From contig CAIWTU010000160.1 of assembly GCA_903915655.1 (NCBI GenBank), forward strand, positions 1-58,473: a stretch of 58,473 nucleotides of DNA, written 5' to 3'. This stretch comes from an uncultured Geobacter sp. (lineage in GTDB: Bacteria; Desulfobacterota; Desulfuromonadia; Geobacterales; Geobacteraceae). A program made the position numbers and the translations under genes. Shown in pieces: positions 1-9,038 of this stretch; the first letter of the stretch is position 1; the number at the start of each line of letters is the position of its first letter. Under the pieces are notes generated by a model. That model saw only the letters and a program-made list of their open reading frames with translations. It was not told the origin of the DNA and ran no database searches.

Positions 1-1535
1 AAAAAACCGGTATTACTTACGTTTATGAGGCTGTCTCAGTCTGGGACAAGGAACTCAAGCAGGCTCGGAATAAACAGGTCTGTGTCGGCAAGATAGATCC
101 GCTGACCGGTATATTTGTTCCGTCCAAGCGGCTCAGTCCCAATCAGACGGTAGTTCGTGATCCAGTAGTCACCGCTTCAGCTCAGGTGGTCGGCCCCCTC
201 TTTGTGCTTGATGCGATAGCCGAACGCACCGGCCTTCGCTCCATAATGAAATCGGTCTTTCCAGAACCGTATCAAGAGCTCATGGCCATGGCCTATTATC
301 TGGTCAGCCAAGGTGGTGAGTTGAGCCTCAGCTCTTCCTGGGCCAAGAGCCATATGCCTGACCTTGCCGCTTCGCTCAGCAGTCAGCGTATCAGCGAGTT
401 ACTCGCCACCGTCAGCACCGATCAAAAACAGACCTTCTTTGCCAAGTGGCTGAAAAAACGCCTTGAGAACGATTATCTCTGTTATGACATAACCTCAGTC
501 TCTTCATACTCGGAACAGAATGAGTACATCAAGTACGGCTATAATCGCGACGATGAGCCATTACCCCAACTCAACCTGGAAATGTTATTTGGCCAGAAGT
601 CGGGTTTGCCGGTCTATTATCACCGCATACCGGGCAATATCAATGATCTGTCGACCCTTCACAACCTGATCGCTACCTTCAAGGCACTGGAAGGGGGTCG
701 ATTCCATTACATAATGGACAAGGGATTCTACAGCCGGAAAAACATTGATGACCTGGTCGGCCATCGTGCCCACTTCACCATTTCGGTGCCGTTAAACAAC
801 CGCTGGGTGCAGTTGGCCATAGATGAGGTACATACCAGCATCCATGGGCCAGAAGGATACCGAAAACTTGATGATGAGATCCTGTATGTCCACTCACGCC
901 TCTATCCTTGGGGTGAAGGCAAACGTCGATGTTATCTGCATCTGTACTACAATGCCGGCAACCATGCCCGAGCGGTCGATGCTTTCAATGAGGCACTGTT
1001 TCAATATCGGCAAGAGATCGAATCGGGCAATCCGGTACCAGCACACCAGAAAGCGTATGAAGAGTTCTTCACCCTGAAAACAACGCCGAAGCGCGGGATG
1101 AAGGTTTCCTTCAACACCGAGGCCATCAACCGGCATATCAGTAGATATTCCGGTTTTCAGGCATTGCTCTCCAGCGGTGTCAAGGATCCGATAGAGGCCA
1201 TGCAGGTGTATCGCGACAAGGATTCGGTGGAGAAATGCTTTGATGACCTGAAGAACGGCCTCGACATGAAGCAATTGAGAATGCACAGCTCATCGACAGT
1301 CGACGGACGACTCTTTGTTCAGTTCATCGCCTTAATACTTGTCAGCTCCCTTCGCAAACAGATGCGGAATAACGGGCTGATTGAACAATACACCGTGCGG
1401 GAGATGCTCAGGGAAATGGAAACTCTGACCAAGGTGAATTACTCTGGCAAGTACGGCCACATTATGACCGAACTAACCAAACATCAGCGACAGATTCTAA
1501 CTGCCCTTGAAATTCCAATCCCTGGCGCGGCATAG
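1..1535 (+). mobile_element. IS1634/IS4-type transposase, 5' end outside window
   Basis: The frame is open from the first bases of the window to the stop at 1533-1535, so this is the C-terminal ~510 residues of a DDE transposase whose start lies to the left. The opening residues (GITYVYEAVSVWDKELKQAR) resemble the N-terminal region of IS1634-group transposases. Candidate catalytic positions are D in CYDITS (near base 485), D in IMDKGFYS (near 718) and E in DSVEKCFDDLK (near 1230), the last fitting the E(6)K signature of IS4-like enzymes. A GTG at 186 is only an internal codon. No frameshift or stop is seen, so the enzyme may be intact. The right terminal inverted repeat should lie shortly after the stop, but it cannot be identified without the left end. 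Confidence 0.85.
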
Positions 1536-1842
1536 TTATAATTTTTAGGGAATTCAGGTATTATCAAGAGCAAGTCACTACAGATAAAGAAATTTCCCTG
1601 AAAAGCTAAAGGGGTTCGGTACAAGTCCAAAGCCCATCTGTCGACCGGGAAAAGCCCAATCCTTATGGTTAATTTCTGCCAGACATTCAGATAAGAATCA
1701 AGGAATATTCAAAAACAGTTCTCAAACAGACAATTACGGAATAATGCAGAGAGGATCTCCAACTTGCGGCTCGACCAGACCGCCCGGAAAAACTGGGCGG
1801 TCTGGTCGAGCCTTATGGCGTTGAAACAATGAAAGGTACACC
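1536..1842. other. Intergenic stretch after the transposase
   Basis: This 307-bp stretch has no convincing gene. It should contain the right end of the insertion sequence in its first ~100 bases and holds one perfect hairpin (1768-1812, listed separately). A possible minus-strand frame at 1709-1948 shows no family resemblance and was not accepted. Confidence 0.5.
1768..1812. repeat. Perfect 18-bp inverted repeat with 9-nt loop
   Basis: The arms 1768-1785 and 1795-1812 are exact reverse complements (18 of 18) around a 9-nt A-rich loop. The stem is GC-rich, so an RNA from either strand would fold strongly. No T-run follows on the plus strand, so a simple intrinsic terminator is not shown. It sits between the insertion sequence and a short frame starting at 1843, where it could act as a terminator, an attenuator or an element end. 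Confidence 0.8.
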
Positions 1843-2230
1843 ATGAACGAAGATAATGCGAAAGCCTTATGCGAGATGAATGGCTCCCTCCTCCAAAGTT
1901 ATTCACGCGGCAGCGCTGCCTTTCTTGTCTTTCCATCAGGAAAACCAATTATTATCAGCGTGGGTATCACGACTGTCAAGGTCGGTATTCACAACGCGGC
2001 CATTTGTCGGTTGGCACTTCCCCAAAGTCATAGTGTCACAACCACTTGTAGTGTGGGAGCCAAGGTTTCTGAACTTTGACAACTTACATCGTCACTGCTG
2101 TAGAACAATGATCTTAGATGGAATCCTAAGCCTTCTTTCAAGGTGCCAATCAATTGACGAATTGCGGTTGGCGTGGGCCGTTCTTGAGAACCCAATAGCG
2201 GTCTCAGCAATGGAATCCCTGAAAATGTAA
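1843..2230 (+). pseudogene. Probable frameshifted hypothetical gene
   Basis: One frame opens at ATG 1843 and reads protein-like sequence (FLVFPSGKPIIISVG) until a stop at 2077-2079. A second frame, shifted by +1, becomes protein-like after about 1990 (VVWEPRFLNFDN; SIDELRLAWAVLENPIAV) and stops at 2230. Joined near 1980-2000 they would make a protein of roughly 128 residues, which suggests a disrupted gene. I do not recognise the family. The neighbouring insertion sequence fits a decaying region. A sequencing error or two unrelated short frames are the alternatives. Confidence 0.35.
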
Positions 2231-2255
2231 ATATGGTGCAAAAAGGAAATGGGAA

Positions 2256-3479
2256 ATGGACCGCAATGAATCCGAAGAAAAGCATGCAATGAGCCTCGCA
2301 TTTGACCATGGCACCTATGTCGTCAATCACCAGGAACTTGAAGAAATGGGGCGAACGTGCTGTAAGTCCAATGCACAAACGGCCCGATCGGAAGATATGA
2401 GCAGTGATACGAAAAATCCGGAACTTTCTATTGTCGTACCCGTCCTGAACGAAGCCGGTCTGATCCAGGAGTTGCTGCGATCTCTCTCCTCCCAGCTCGG
2501 TGTGGAAATGGAGGTAGTTCTGAGTGATGGTGGCTCAACGGACGGTACCGTGGAGAAGGCAAAGGTTGCTGCCAGGGATTGCCCATTTCCCGTCAGGCTT
2601 GTTCGTGCGCATAGGGGGCGGGGTCGACAGTTGAATGCGGGGATATCGGGTAGCAGCGGCGAATGGGTACTGTTGCTCCATGCCGATTCCCTGCTTCCCG
2701 ACCGACTGGCACTACGGAAGGGGCTGGACGCTCTTCTCTCTGCCATGCAACTGGTTGGGCACGAACAGGTGGCGGGTCGCTTCGCCCTCAGTTTTCAAGG
2801 GAATGGAGAAGCTCTGCCACGGTACCTTTATTTTAATGAATGGAAGGCCCGTCTGAACAGAAGGGAGTGTACCCATGGAGACCAGGGTTTTTTCCTGAAC
2901 CGCTCTTTCCTTGCCGTAGTCGGGCCTTTTATGGAAACCCTCCCCGTAGCTGAAGATACGCGATTTGCCGAGACCGTCCGCAGGCTTGGTGAGTGGATAC
3001 TCCTACCCGCCGGGATCATCACGTCGGCCCGGCGTTTTGAAACAGAGGGGTTTGCCAGAAGGCAGATGTTGAATGCCGCAATGATGACTCTTGTCGCAAT
3101 CGGAAGGGAGGATTTTTTACTGGAAATGCCGCTGATCTACGCCAGCCAGGAGAGCGCAAGAAGGTTGCATCTCCTTCCCTTTCTGATCAGGATAGAGGAA
3201 ATGGTCAACAACCTGTCTCTTCGGCAACAATTCTCCTTCTGGTACTCCGTTGGGTCGTACGCGCTCGGCAATGCATGGCAGCTTGCCTTTGCACTGGATG
3301 TAAGGCGCAGTTCCCGGTGCGGTGACCCTGCGGGAAAGGGCTCAACACCCTGTCTGGAAATGTTTGAGCAATACGGAAGGCCTCTGATAGACCATCCGCC
3401 GGGGAGGGTCGTTACGGCTGCCCTGGTCTGGATATCTCTCCGGTTACTTTCGATTTACCTCCGTATCGTTGGAGGGTAA
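2256..3479 (+). CDS. Family-2 glycosyltransferase
   Basis: GT-A fold glycosyltransferase of the family 2 type, with the N-terminal nucleotide-sugar binding pattern SIVVPVLNEAG, the SDGGSTDGT turn and a metal-binding LLHADS motif, followed by a conserved acceptor-side region (THGDQGFFLNRSF; AEDTRFAETVRRLG). The pattern resembles the group annotated TIGR04283. The C-terminal third is long for that group and ends in a hydrophobic segment, perhaps membrane-associated. Two starts are possible: ATG 2256, preceded by an AAGGAAATGGGA-like site, or ATG 2397, which begins directly at the conserved domain. The 47 residues between them look unconserved. The sugar and acceptor are unknown and the neighbours give no pathway. 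Confidence 0.8.
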   Translation: MDRNESEEKHAMSLAFDHGTYVVNHQELEEMGRTCCKSNAQTARSEDMSSDTKNPELSIVVPVLNEAGLIQELLRSLSSQLGVEMEVVLSDGGSTDGTVEKAKVAARDCPFPVRLVRAHRGRGRQLNAGISGSSGEWVLLLHADSLLPDRLALRKGLDALLSAMQLVGHEQVAGRFALSFQGNGEALPRYLYFNEWKARLNRRECTHGDQGFFLNRSFLAVVGPFMETLPVAEDTRFAETVRRLGEWILLPAGIITSARRFETEGFARRQMLNAAMMTLVAIGREDFLLEMPLIYASQESARRLHLLPFLIRIEEMVNNLSLRQQFSFWYSVGSYALGNAWQLAFALDVRRSSRCGDPAGKGSTPCLEMFEQYGRPLIDHPPGRVVTAALVWISLRLLSIYLRIVGG

Positions 3480-3581
3480 GAGCGGGGGATTTTGCCGTCT
3501 CAACGTATCTAAACCAGTTGCCAGGAGTCTCCTTCCACAAAAGTGGAGTGAGCCGTTCGATGAAAAACCGGTCCCGTGAAA

Positions 3582-4292
3582 TTAGTTTCCGGCGTTTACT
3601 TTGGCGATGAACGCGCTGATGATATCGAGTTTATCATCATCCAGATTGAGAAACCTCACTCCGAAACCTTGCGGCAGGCCAGGTTTCACCCGGTCCGCCC
3701 CACTGTTCTGCCAGGTGACTACTCCCTTAATTCCGGTGAGAGTTATGTCCCCTTCCGGTAACGTCAATGAAATTTCCAGTGGGGTCTTTACCTCAAGCGA
3801 GTATTCGGTCGCCAGGTATAGTCCCCATCGGCTGATGTCAACACTCACCCCGGAGTATTGCAGATTGTTTGCGCTGAATCTCGCGCGGGCACGGCACGGA
3901 ACCCTGGTTTCGTTTCGACAGAGATTATCCAGAAATCTCCTTCCTTTCTCAAGAAAGAGCCTTCTGTTAACCGGTTTGGTCAGAAATTCGTCGCAACCTG
4001 CTTCCTTGCAGAGGAGGATATCCGCTTCCTTGCCGGCAGAGGTTACCATTATAACCGGGATGGACCTCAGAAGAGGGTCAGCTTTCAGGGTGGCACAGCA
4101 TTCAGCGCCACCCATTTCAGGCATATGCAGATCCATATAGATTAGATCCGGCTTCTCTTTCCTGATTATTTCAAGGGCGTCTCTGCCGTTTCCGGCCGTG
4201 AGAACGCGAGCAGAAGAGCATTTGAGGAAACTTTTTTCCAGTTCCAGAAAGAGCTTGGTATCATCTACCAGAAGAATTATTGGTTTTGACAT
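3582..4292 (-). CDS. Response regulator with REC and PilZ domains
   Basis: Residues ~1-120 are a receiver domain: acidic DD pair after the first strand (LLVDDTK), the phosphoacceptor D in LIYMDLHMPEMGG (about residue 53), T/S in MVTSAG and K in FLTKPVN. Residues ~128-236 form a PilZ-like domain with an RxxxR motif (RVPCR) and a DxSxxG-type motif (DISRWG), the residues that bind cyclic di-GMP in this family. It would therefore link phosphorelay input to c-di-GMP binding. There is no DNA-binding domain and no cognate kinase in the window. It lies downstream of the Kup gene on the same strand, 124 bp away. Confidence 0.88.
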   Translation of the reverse strand: MSKPIILLVDDTKLFLELEKSFLKCSSARVLTAGNGRDALEIIRKEKPDLIYMDLHMPEMGGAECCATLKADPLLRSIPVIMVTSAGKEADILLCKEAGCDEFLTKPVNRRLFLEKGRRFLDNLCRNETRVPCRARARFSANNLQYSGVSVDISRWGLYLATEYSLEVKTPLEISLTLPEGDITLTGIKGVVTWQNSGADRVKPGLPQGFGVRFLNLDDDKLDIISAFIAKVNAGN

Positions 4293-4416
4293 GTAGGTTC
4301 ACCTGCCGTTTTAGTCGGTTACCTTAAAGAAGTTTACCCTCAGGCAAAATTATTGCAACGGAGTATCTGCCTGCCACAAAGAGGGATTGGTAGAAAAAAA
4401 TCGGCCCCCTGGAGCT

Positions 4417-6234
4417 CTACATCTCTACCCTGGTCACTACCCCCTGCAGTTTGGCAGCGGGTAGTTTGTGGAACTGGACAAAATTAGGCGACTGTTTCTT
4501 TATGGTCGAGAAAAATTTCCAGATAATATTCCTGGTGGAAATGTCCTCGATTCCGTAAAAAATCACTTTTTCGTTGATCTCATTCTTCTTAAGGAGTTTC
4601 TCCAGATCAATTACCACCATATACCCGACCTTTATCTCAAATGACTCGAGTCCCGCGTCGACAGTGTGGCTAAAAGTCTTGAGTCCGAAAGGTTCGTCTG
4701 TTCTTAAAAGCGAGATGAAAATATTTCTTTCGTAAATTATGTTGCTGCGGATGATGCAGTGGGTCACATAAGGAGGAACGACCTCTTTTTGCCTGGTGAA
4801 GAAGAGTGCCGTACCAGGTATGTTTTTGTTTTTGGCGTAGATCTGTTGAAAGCTTACCAGAAAAGTTTCAAGATCTAGCGGTTTCATTGAGAGGTAGAGG
4901 GCTCTCTGTCCTCTGGTCCAGATCAACATGGCGCCCAGGGGTATTGAAGCCAGAATCAGGGACCAGTAACCACCATGGGGAAGTTTGTTCAGGTTGGAGA
5001 GGAGAAAGGCCAGGTTAAACAGGGTTACGGTGAGGGCGATCGGGACCTTCCATTTTTTGGCTGTGTGGCTGAAAATCACCGTCATCATGATTCCGGTGAT
5101 CAGCATGGTGCCGGTTACCGCCAAACCGTAGGCTGCCGCCAGATTGCCAGACTCTTTGAAGATGAGCATGATAAATATGACTGCAACCATCAGCGACCAG
5201 TTGACTGACCCGATGTAAATCTGTGATTTAAGTTTGCTGGAGGTGTAATCAACTCTCATAAGGGGCATGATTCGGGTAGTAATCCCCTGGTAGACAATGG
5301 AGAAAACCCCGCTGATCAGGGCCTGGGACGCGATAACTGTGGCTGCAATGGTGAGGATGACAAACGGAATATAGAAAAATCGGCACTGATCCTGAATCAT
5401 ACCGAACAGCAGATTGGTCGCCTTTGGATGGTTCAGCACAAAGGCGCCCTGTCCCAGATAGTTCAACAGGAGTGCGAAAAATACGAAATACCATGCCCTG
5501 ATGATAGGGCGTCGTCCCAGGTGGCCCATGTCGGCATAAAGGGCCTCTCCGCCGGTGGCGCAGAGGATTACCTCCGAGAGGACGAAAAAACCGGACATTC
5601 CGTTATCTTTGAGAAAGATGAAACCGTAATGGGGGCTAACTGCCTTGAGAATTTCCGGCATGGTGAATATGGATGCCAGCCCGGAAAGTGTAAGTGCGGT
5701 AAACCAGACAACCATCAAGGGGCCAAAGGCGCCCGCGATCTTGTCGGTTCCTTTGTACTGGAAAATGAACAGCGCAACCGCAATTACGGCGGCGATCAGA
5801 ATGATGGTGCCCCTCTGCATGGTCTCCATGCCAGGGATTAGAAGCATCCCTTCTACGGCTGAAAGTATACTGATGGCGGGGGTTATGACACCGTCACCGA
5901 GCAGAAGGGCAACTCCTAAAAATGAAAGTAACCCGACAAAAGCAACCTTTCGACCTGATTTCAACAGCCTGGCCAGGATCTCCTTGAGCACTATGGTCCC
6001 GCCTTCACCCTTGCGCCCAAGGCTCATGGCCAGCCAGGAGTATTCGACTGTGACAAGAATTATCAGGGTCCAGACAATCAGCGATAATATGCCGAAAACG
6101 TTTTCCCTGGTCGGCCTGGTGAGGGCAAAGATTACGGTGAGGGTATAAATTGGACTGGTGCCGATGTCGCCGAAAACCAGCCCCATCGATTTGACAATGC
6201 CGCCCCAGAATGATTCGGTCATCTTTTGTCGCAT
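4417..6234 (-). CDS. kup: Kup-family potassium uptake protein (first copy)
   Basis: A 605-residue integral membrane protein of the KUP/HAK/KT family, which imports K+ with protons at the inner membrane. The N-terminus has the family signature GDIGTSPIYT (around residues 22-31), followed by about 12 hydrophobic segments. A C-terminal soluble domain of about 150 residues starts near ALFFTRQKEVVPPYV. The length is close to E. coli Kup. Start ATG 6234 leaves a short N-terminal tail typical of the family. It follows a second kup on the same strand, separated by 245 bp rich in repeats. Confidence 0.93.
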   Translation of the reverse strand: MRQKMTESFWGGIVKSMGLVFGDIGTSPIYTLTVIFALTRPTRENVFGILSLIVWTLIILVTVEYSWLAMSLGRKGEGGTIVLKEILARLLKSGRKVAFVGLLSFLGVALLLGDGVITPAISILSAVEGMLLIPGMETMQRGTIILIAAVIAVALFIFQYKGTDKIAGAFGPLMVVWFTALTLSGLASIFTMPEILKAVSPHYGFIFLKDNGMSGFFVLSEVILCATGGEALYADMGHLGRRPIIRAWYFVFFALLLNYLGQGAFVLNHPKATNLLFGMIQDQCRFFYIPFVILTIAATVIASQALISGVFSIVYQGITTRIMPLMRVDYTSSKLKSQIYIGSVNWSLMVAVIFIMLIFKESGNLAAAYGLAVTGTMLITGIMMTVIFSHTAKKWKVPIALTVTLFNLAFLLSNLNKLPHGGYWSLILASIPLGAMLIWTRGQRALYLSMKPLDLETFLVSFQQIYAKNKNIPGTALFFTRQKEVVPPYVTHCIIRSNIIYERNIFISLLRTDEPFGLKTFSHTVDAGLESFEIKVGYMVVIDLEKLLKKNEINEKVIFYGIEDISTRNIIWKFFSTIKKQSPNFVQFHKLPAAKLQGVVTRVEM

Positions 6235-6479
6235 TTAAAGCATGCCTCTTGCTGAATCAATCGGGTACGTGACCTTACAACTTACCGATTTCATTTTAAT
6301 ATCTCCACACCCTAACCCTCCCCTGCGGAAGAAGAGGGGGCTTTTTTTGACATTTTTCGAGTTTTGCAAGGGCCTGATAACAGTTACGCCTTCGTGGCGA
6401 GCCTGTCGAACCATGAACGACTTTCCCTTCGCAAGCTCTGGACGAATGGTTTTTGTAACAGTTATCTTTTTAGAACTCC
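6235..6479. repeat. Dispersed-repeat cluster between the two kup genes
   Basis: The spacer contains two palindromic elements of types common in deltaproteobacterial genomes. One is a CCCTCCCC...GAGGGGG hairpin followed by seven T on the plus strand (about 6308-6349). The other runs from about 6388 to 6460 and carries the GAGCCTGTCGAAC and TTCGCAAGCTC arms of the familiar 'TTCGACAAGCTC' intergenic repeat. No gene is seen. Confidence 0.55.
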
Positions 6480-8342
6480 CTAGTCCATGTCTACCCGATA
6501 GATCGCGCCGTGCGTTTTTGTACCGGGGAGGGTAACATTGAAATGCGAGTTGTAGATGGGGGTGAGGCGCTTCAGGATGGCGTAGGGCAGCCATCGCAGT
6601 CTTTTGGACACTATCCGGTCCATCCCGTAGAAAACCACGCGCGGGTCGATCCCCGCATCGTAGATTCCCTGCTTCAGGTCCCGTTGCAATTCCATATAAC
6701 CGATATGTATTTCGAATTGAGACAGCCCTTCAGCGAGCTTGAGCATCGGCGTTACTGAAAAACCATGGGGTTCATCTTTGATCACCAAAGAGACGAAAAC
6801 GTTCTGGTCATACACAATTCCGTGCTCTAACATGGAGGCGCGAACATACGGCGGTACATTTTTTTGATCATAAAGGCTGAACAAAGCTGTGCCCGGCAAT
6901 CGTGGGCCAGGATATTTAGTGGTATATTCCGGTAGGAACTCCGACATGGGAAGAGCCCGCTTGCGGCGTGTTAACCGTCCCTCGCCTATTGACCAAATGA
7001 AAAGAATGCTGAGCGGTATGGAGGTAATGATCAATGACCAGTATCCGCCGTTGGGGAGTTTGGTGAGACAGGAACAGAAGAATGATGCTGAAATCAGAAA
7101 GAAGGGTGGACAGAGCGCAAAGCGCCACCATGCCTTCTGATAATAATAGACTATCGCCATAAGGAGTGCGTCGATCGTCATGGCGCCGGTCACGGCGAGT
7201 CCGTATGCCGCGGTGAGGTTTTCCGATTTTTTGAAGTATATCATCATGAAGATGACTGCGCACATGAGTGCCCAATTGACTGCACCGATGTATATCTGTG
7301 ATTTAAGGCGTGACGAGGTGAAAACTATCTTCAGCAGGGGGAACTTGCGCAGGCTGATTGCCTGAAAAATGACCGAAAATGCCCCACTGATGAGCGACTG
7401 TGATGCGATCACCGTTGCCAGGATGGAAAGTAGAAGAAACGGGATGTACCAGAATTGGCTTTGATGGTGCACCATGCCGAAGAGGAGAACCGTTGCCTGG
7501 GGTTTATGCATCAGAAATGCGCCTTGACCCAGGTAGGATAGCGCCAGAGCCGGAAAGACGAACAGCCATGCCCGTATAATCGGCTTCTTTCCTACGTGGC
7601 CCATGTCGGCATAAAGTGCTTCGGCGCCAGTGGCACAGAGAATGATCTGTGAGAGAATCAGAAAAGTAGCAAAGCCGTGTTCCCAGCAGAACTGCAGGGC
7701 GTAATATGGGTTAATCGCTTCCAGTATGGCTGGCGCTTCCGCAACAGCCAGGATCCCGGTGACTCCCAGGGCAAAAAACCATAGCACCATGACCGGACCA
7801 AAGGTGGAGGCGACGTGATCGCTTCCTTTTGGCTGGGAAAAAAAGAGCCAGACCGCGATCACCACGGCAATTGCCACGATGACGGCCGTGGATATGTTCT
7901 GAAACCAGGGGATCAGCCTGATACCTTCAACCGCCGACAGGATGCTGATGGCAGGCGTGATAACACCGTCACCCAAAAGGAGCGTGGCGCCGAGGAAGGA
8001 AAGCGCCCCGATCGCCGTTGCCAGTTTTCCGGGGCTCACGTAATCTTCCGTAATACGCTTCAGTATGAGGGTCCCCCCTTCTCCGAAATGGTCCAGTTTC
8101 ATGGCGAGGAGTACATACTGTCCAAAGACGATGACCATCAGTGTCCAGAGAATCAGCGAGACGATGCCCAGTATGTTGTCCCTGGTCGGAGAAATCAGGA
8201 GAAAAACGACCGTCATGGTATAGATCGGGCTCGTCCCGATATCGCCGAATACCAATCCTGCTGCGCGCATCACGGCGCGCCAGTCATTGAGCGGAGGGGT
8301 ACGAAGTTCGGGTGTCTCTGCTCCGTTTGTGCAGGTTTTCAA
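6480..8342 (-). CDS. kup: Kup-family potassium uptake protein (second copy)
   Basis: A 620-residue paralogue of the neighbouring Kup, with the same GDIGTSPIYT motif (near residues 34-43), about 12 membrane segments and a C-terminal soluble domain that starts near LPGTALFSLYDQKNVPPYV. It has a ~10-residue longer N-terminal extension than its neighbour. Start ATG 8342 is followed by an unconserved tail before the first helix. Both copies have the same order of conserved blocks, so they look like a tandem duplication with divergence. No regulatory RNA was recognised upstream. Confidence 0.93.
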   Translation of the reverse strand: MKTCTNGAETPELRTPPLNDWRAVMRAAGLVFGDIGTSPIYTMTVVFLLISPTRDNILGIVSLILWTLMVIVFGQYVLLAMKLDHFGEGGTLILKRITEDYVSPGKLATAIGALSFLGATLLLGDGVITPAISILSAVEGIRLIPWFQNISTAVIVAIAVVIAVWLFFSQPKGSDHVASTFGPVMVLWFFALGVTGILAVAEAPAILEAINPYYALQFCWEHGFATFLILSQIILCATGAEALYADMGHVGKKPIIRAWLFVFPALALSYLGQGAFLMHKPQATVLLFGMVHHQSQFWYIPFLLLSILATVIASQSLISGAFSVIFQAISLRKFPLLKIVFTSSRLKSQIYIGAVNWALMCAVIFMMIYFKKSENLTAAYGLAVTGAMTIDALLMAIVYYYQKAWWRFALCPPFFLISASFFCSCLTKLPNGGYWSLIITSIPLSILFIWSIGEGRLTRRKRALPMSEFLPEYTTKYPGPRLPGTALFSLYDQKNVPPYVRASMLEHGIVYDQNVFVSLVIKDEPHGFSVTPMLKLAEGLSQFEIHIGYMELQRDLKQGIYDAGIDPRVVFYGMDRIVSKRLRWLPYAILKRLTPIYNSHFNVTLPGTKTHGAIYRVDMD

Positions 8343-8639
8343 TGTTCACCTCGTTTGATGCCAGAATTTGATAAGGCTGCCTTGACGATTCCCGGGATAA
8401 GGGATATGAAGATCTTTTTTTCAGCTAGTGATGATATCACCAGAAATAAGTTGGCGTCAATGCCAATTCCTGAGATTTGGGGTGGAGCAGGGAAATGACA
8501 TCAGACAAGAATATTTTTGTATTTTATTTGGCGGTGTGCTACAGTTTTTCATACTATTCTAGGCATTGCCGGTTTTCGGAGTTAGATTCCTGTCCGGCGC
8601 TATCAACAGGGCTGAGGCCCGCGAGAATGAGGAGGGTAT

Positions 8640-8945
8640 ATGGCGGATAAAAAAGTTACGGTGCTGGCCAAGTTTAAGGCGAAGGCGGGAAAGGAAGATG
8701 CACTGCAAAAAGCGATCGAGGCCTGTGTGGCGCCGACCCGTGCCGAAGCGGGATGCATCAATTACGACCTGCATCAGTCCTCGGCCGACAAAGGTCTGTT
8801 TATATTGTACGAAAACTGGGTGAGCATAAAGCTGCTTGAAGAGCACCTTGAGATGCCCTATCTGGTTAAATTGAAGGCAGAGGCCGGCGACCTCTGTGCC
8901 GAGCCGATCGATATTACCCTCTGGGAGATGATCACGAATCCCTGA
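8640..8945 (+). CDS. Antibiotic biosynthesis monooxygenase (ABM) family protein
   Basis: A 101-residue dimeric alpha-beta barrel protein of the ABM/YgiN type. The visible pattern is the N-terminal strand VTVLAKFKAKAGKE, the turn RAEAGCINYDLHQS, the central LYENW strand and the following helix ending in H (LEEHLEMPYL). The family includes quinol monooxygenases and heme-degrading enzymes; the substrate cannot be told from sequence. ATG 8640 is preceded by AGGAGG at a good distance. It is transcribed alone, convergent with the siroheme reductase gene. Confidence 0.85.
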   Translation: MADKKVTVLAKFKAKAGKEDALQKAIEACVAPTRAEAGCINYDLHQSSADKGLFILYENWVSIKLLEEHLEMPYLVKLKAEAGDLCAEPIDITLWEMITNP

Positions 8946-8988
8946 CCCGGTTTTGAGATGATCTGAAAAATATTCCAGACAGACAAGG

Positions 8989-9015
8989 GAGGGGCAATTG
9001 ATTTGATTGCCCCTC
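8989..9015. terminator. Hairpin between convergent genes
   Basis: A 10-bp perfect stem (8989-8998 with 9006-9015, GAGGGGCAAT) and a 7-nt loop lie between the ABM gene and the convergent siroheme reductase gene. A short T-run follows on the plus strand after a few bases (9021-9024). It probably serves as a terminator for at least the plus-strand gene. Confidence 0.6.
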
Positions 9016-9038
9016 TCCTGTTTTGGAAGAGTGCGATA

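Noticed and set aside
7815-8498. 227-codon plus-strand frame opposite the second kup
   Set aside because: Charged, low-complexity composition and complete overlap with conserved Kup blocks indicate a shadow.
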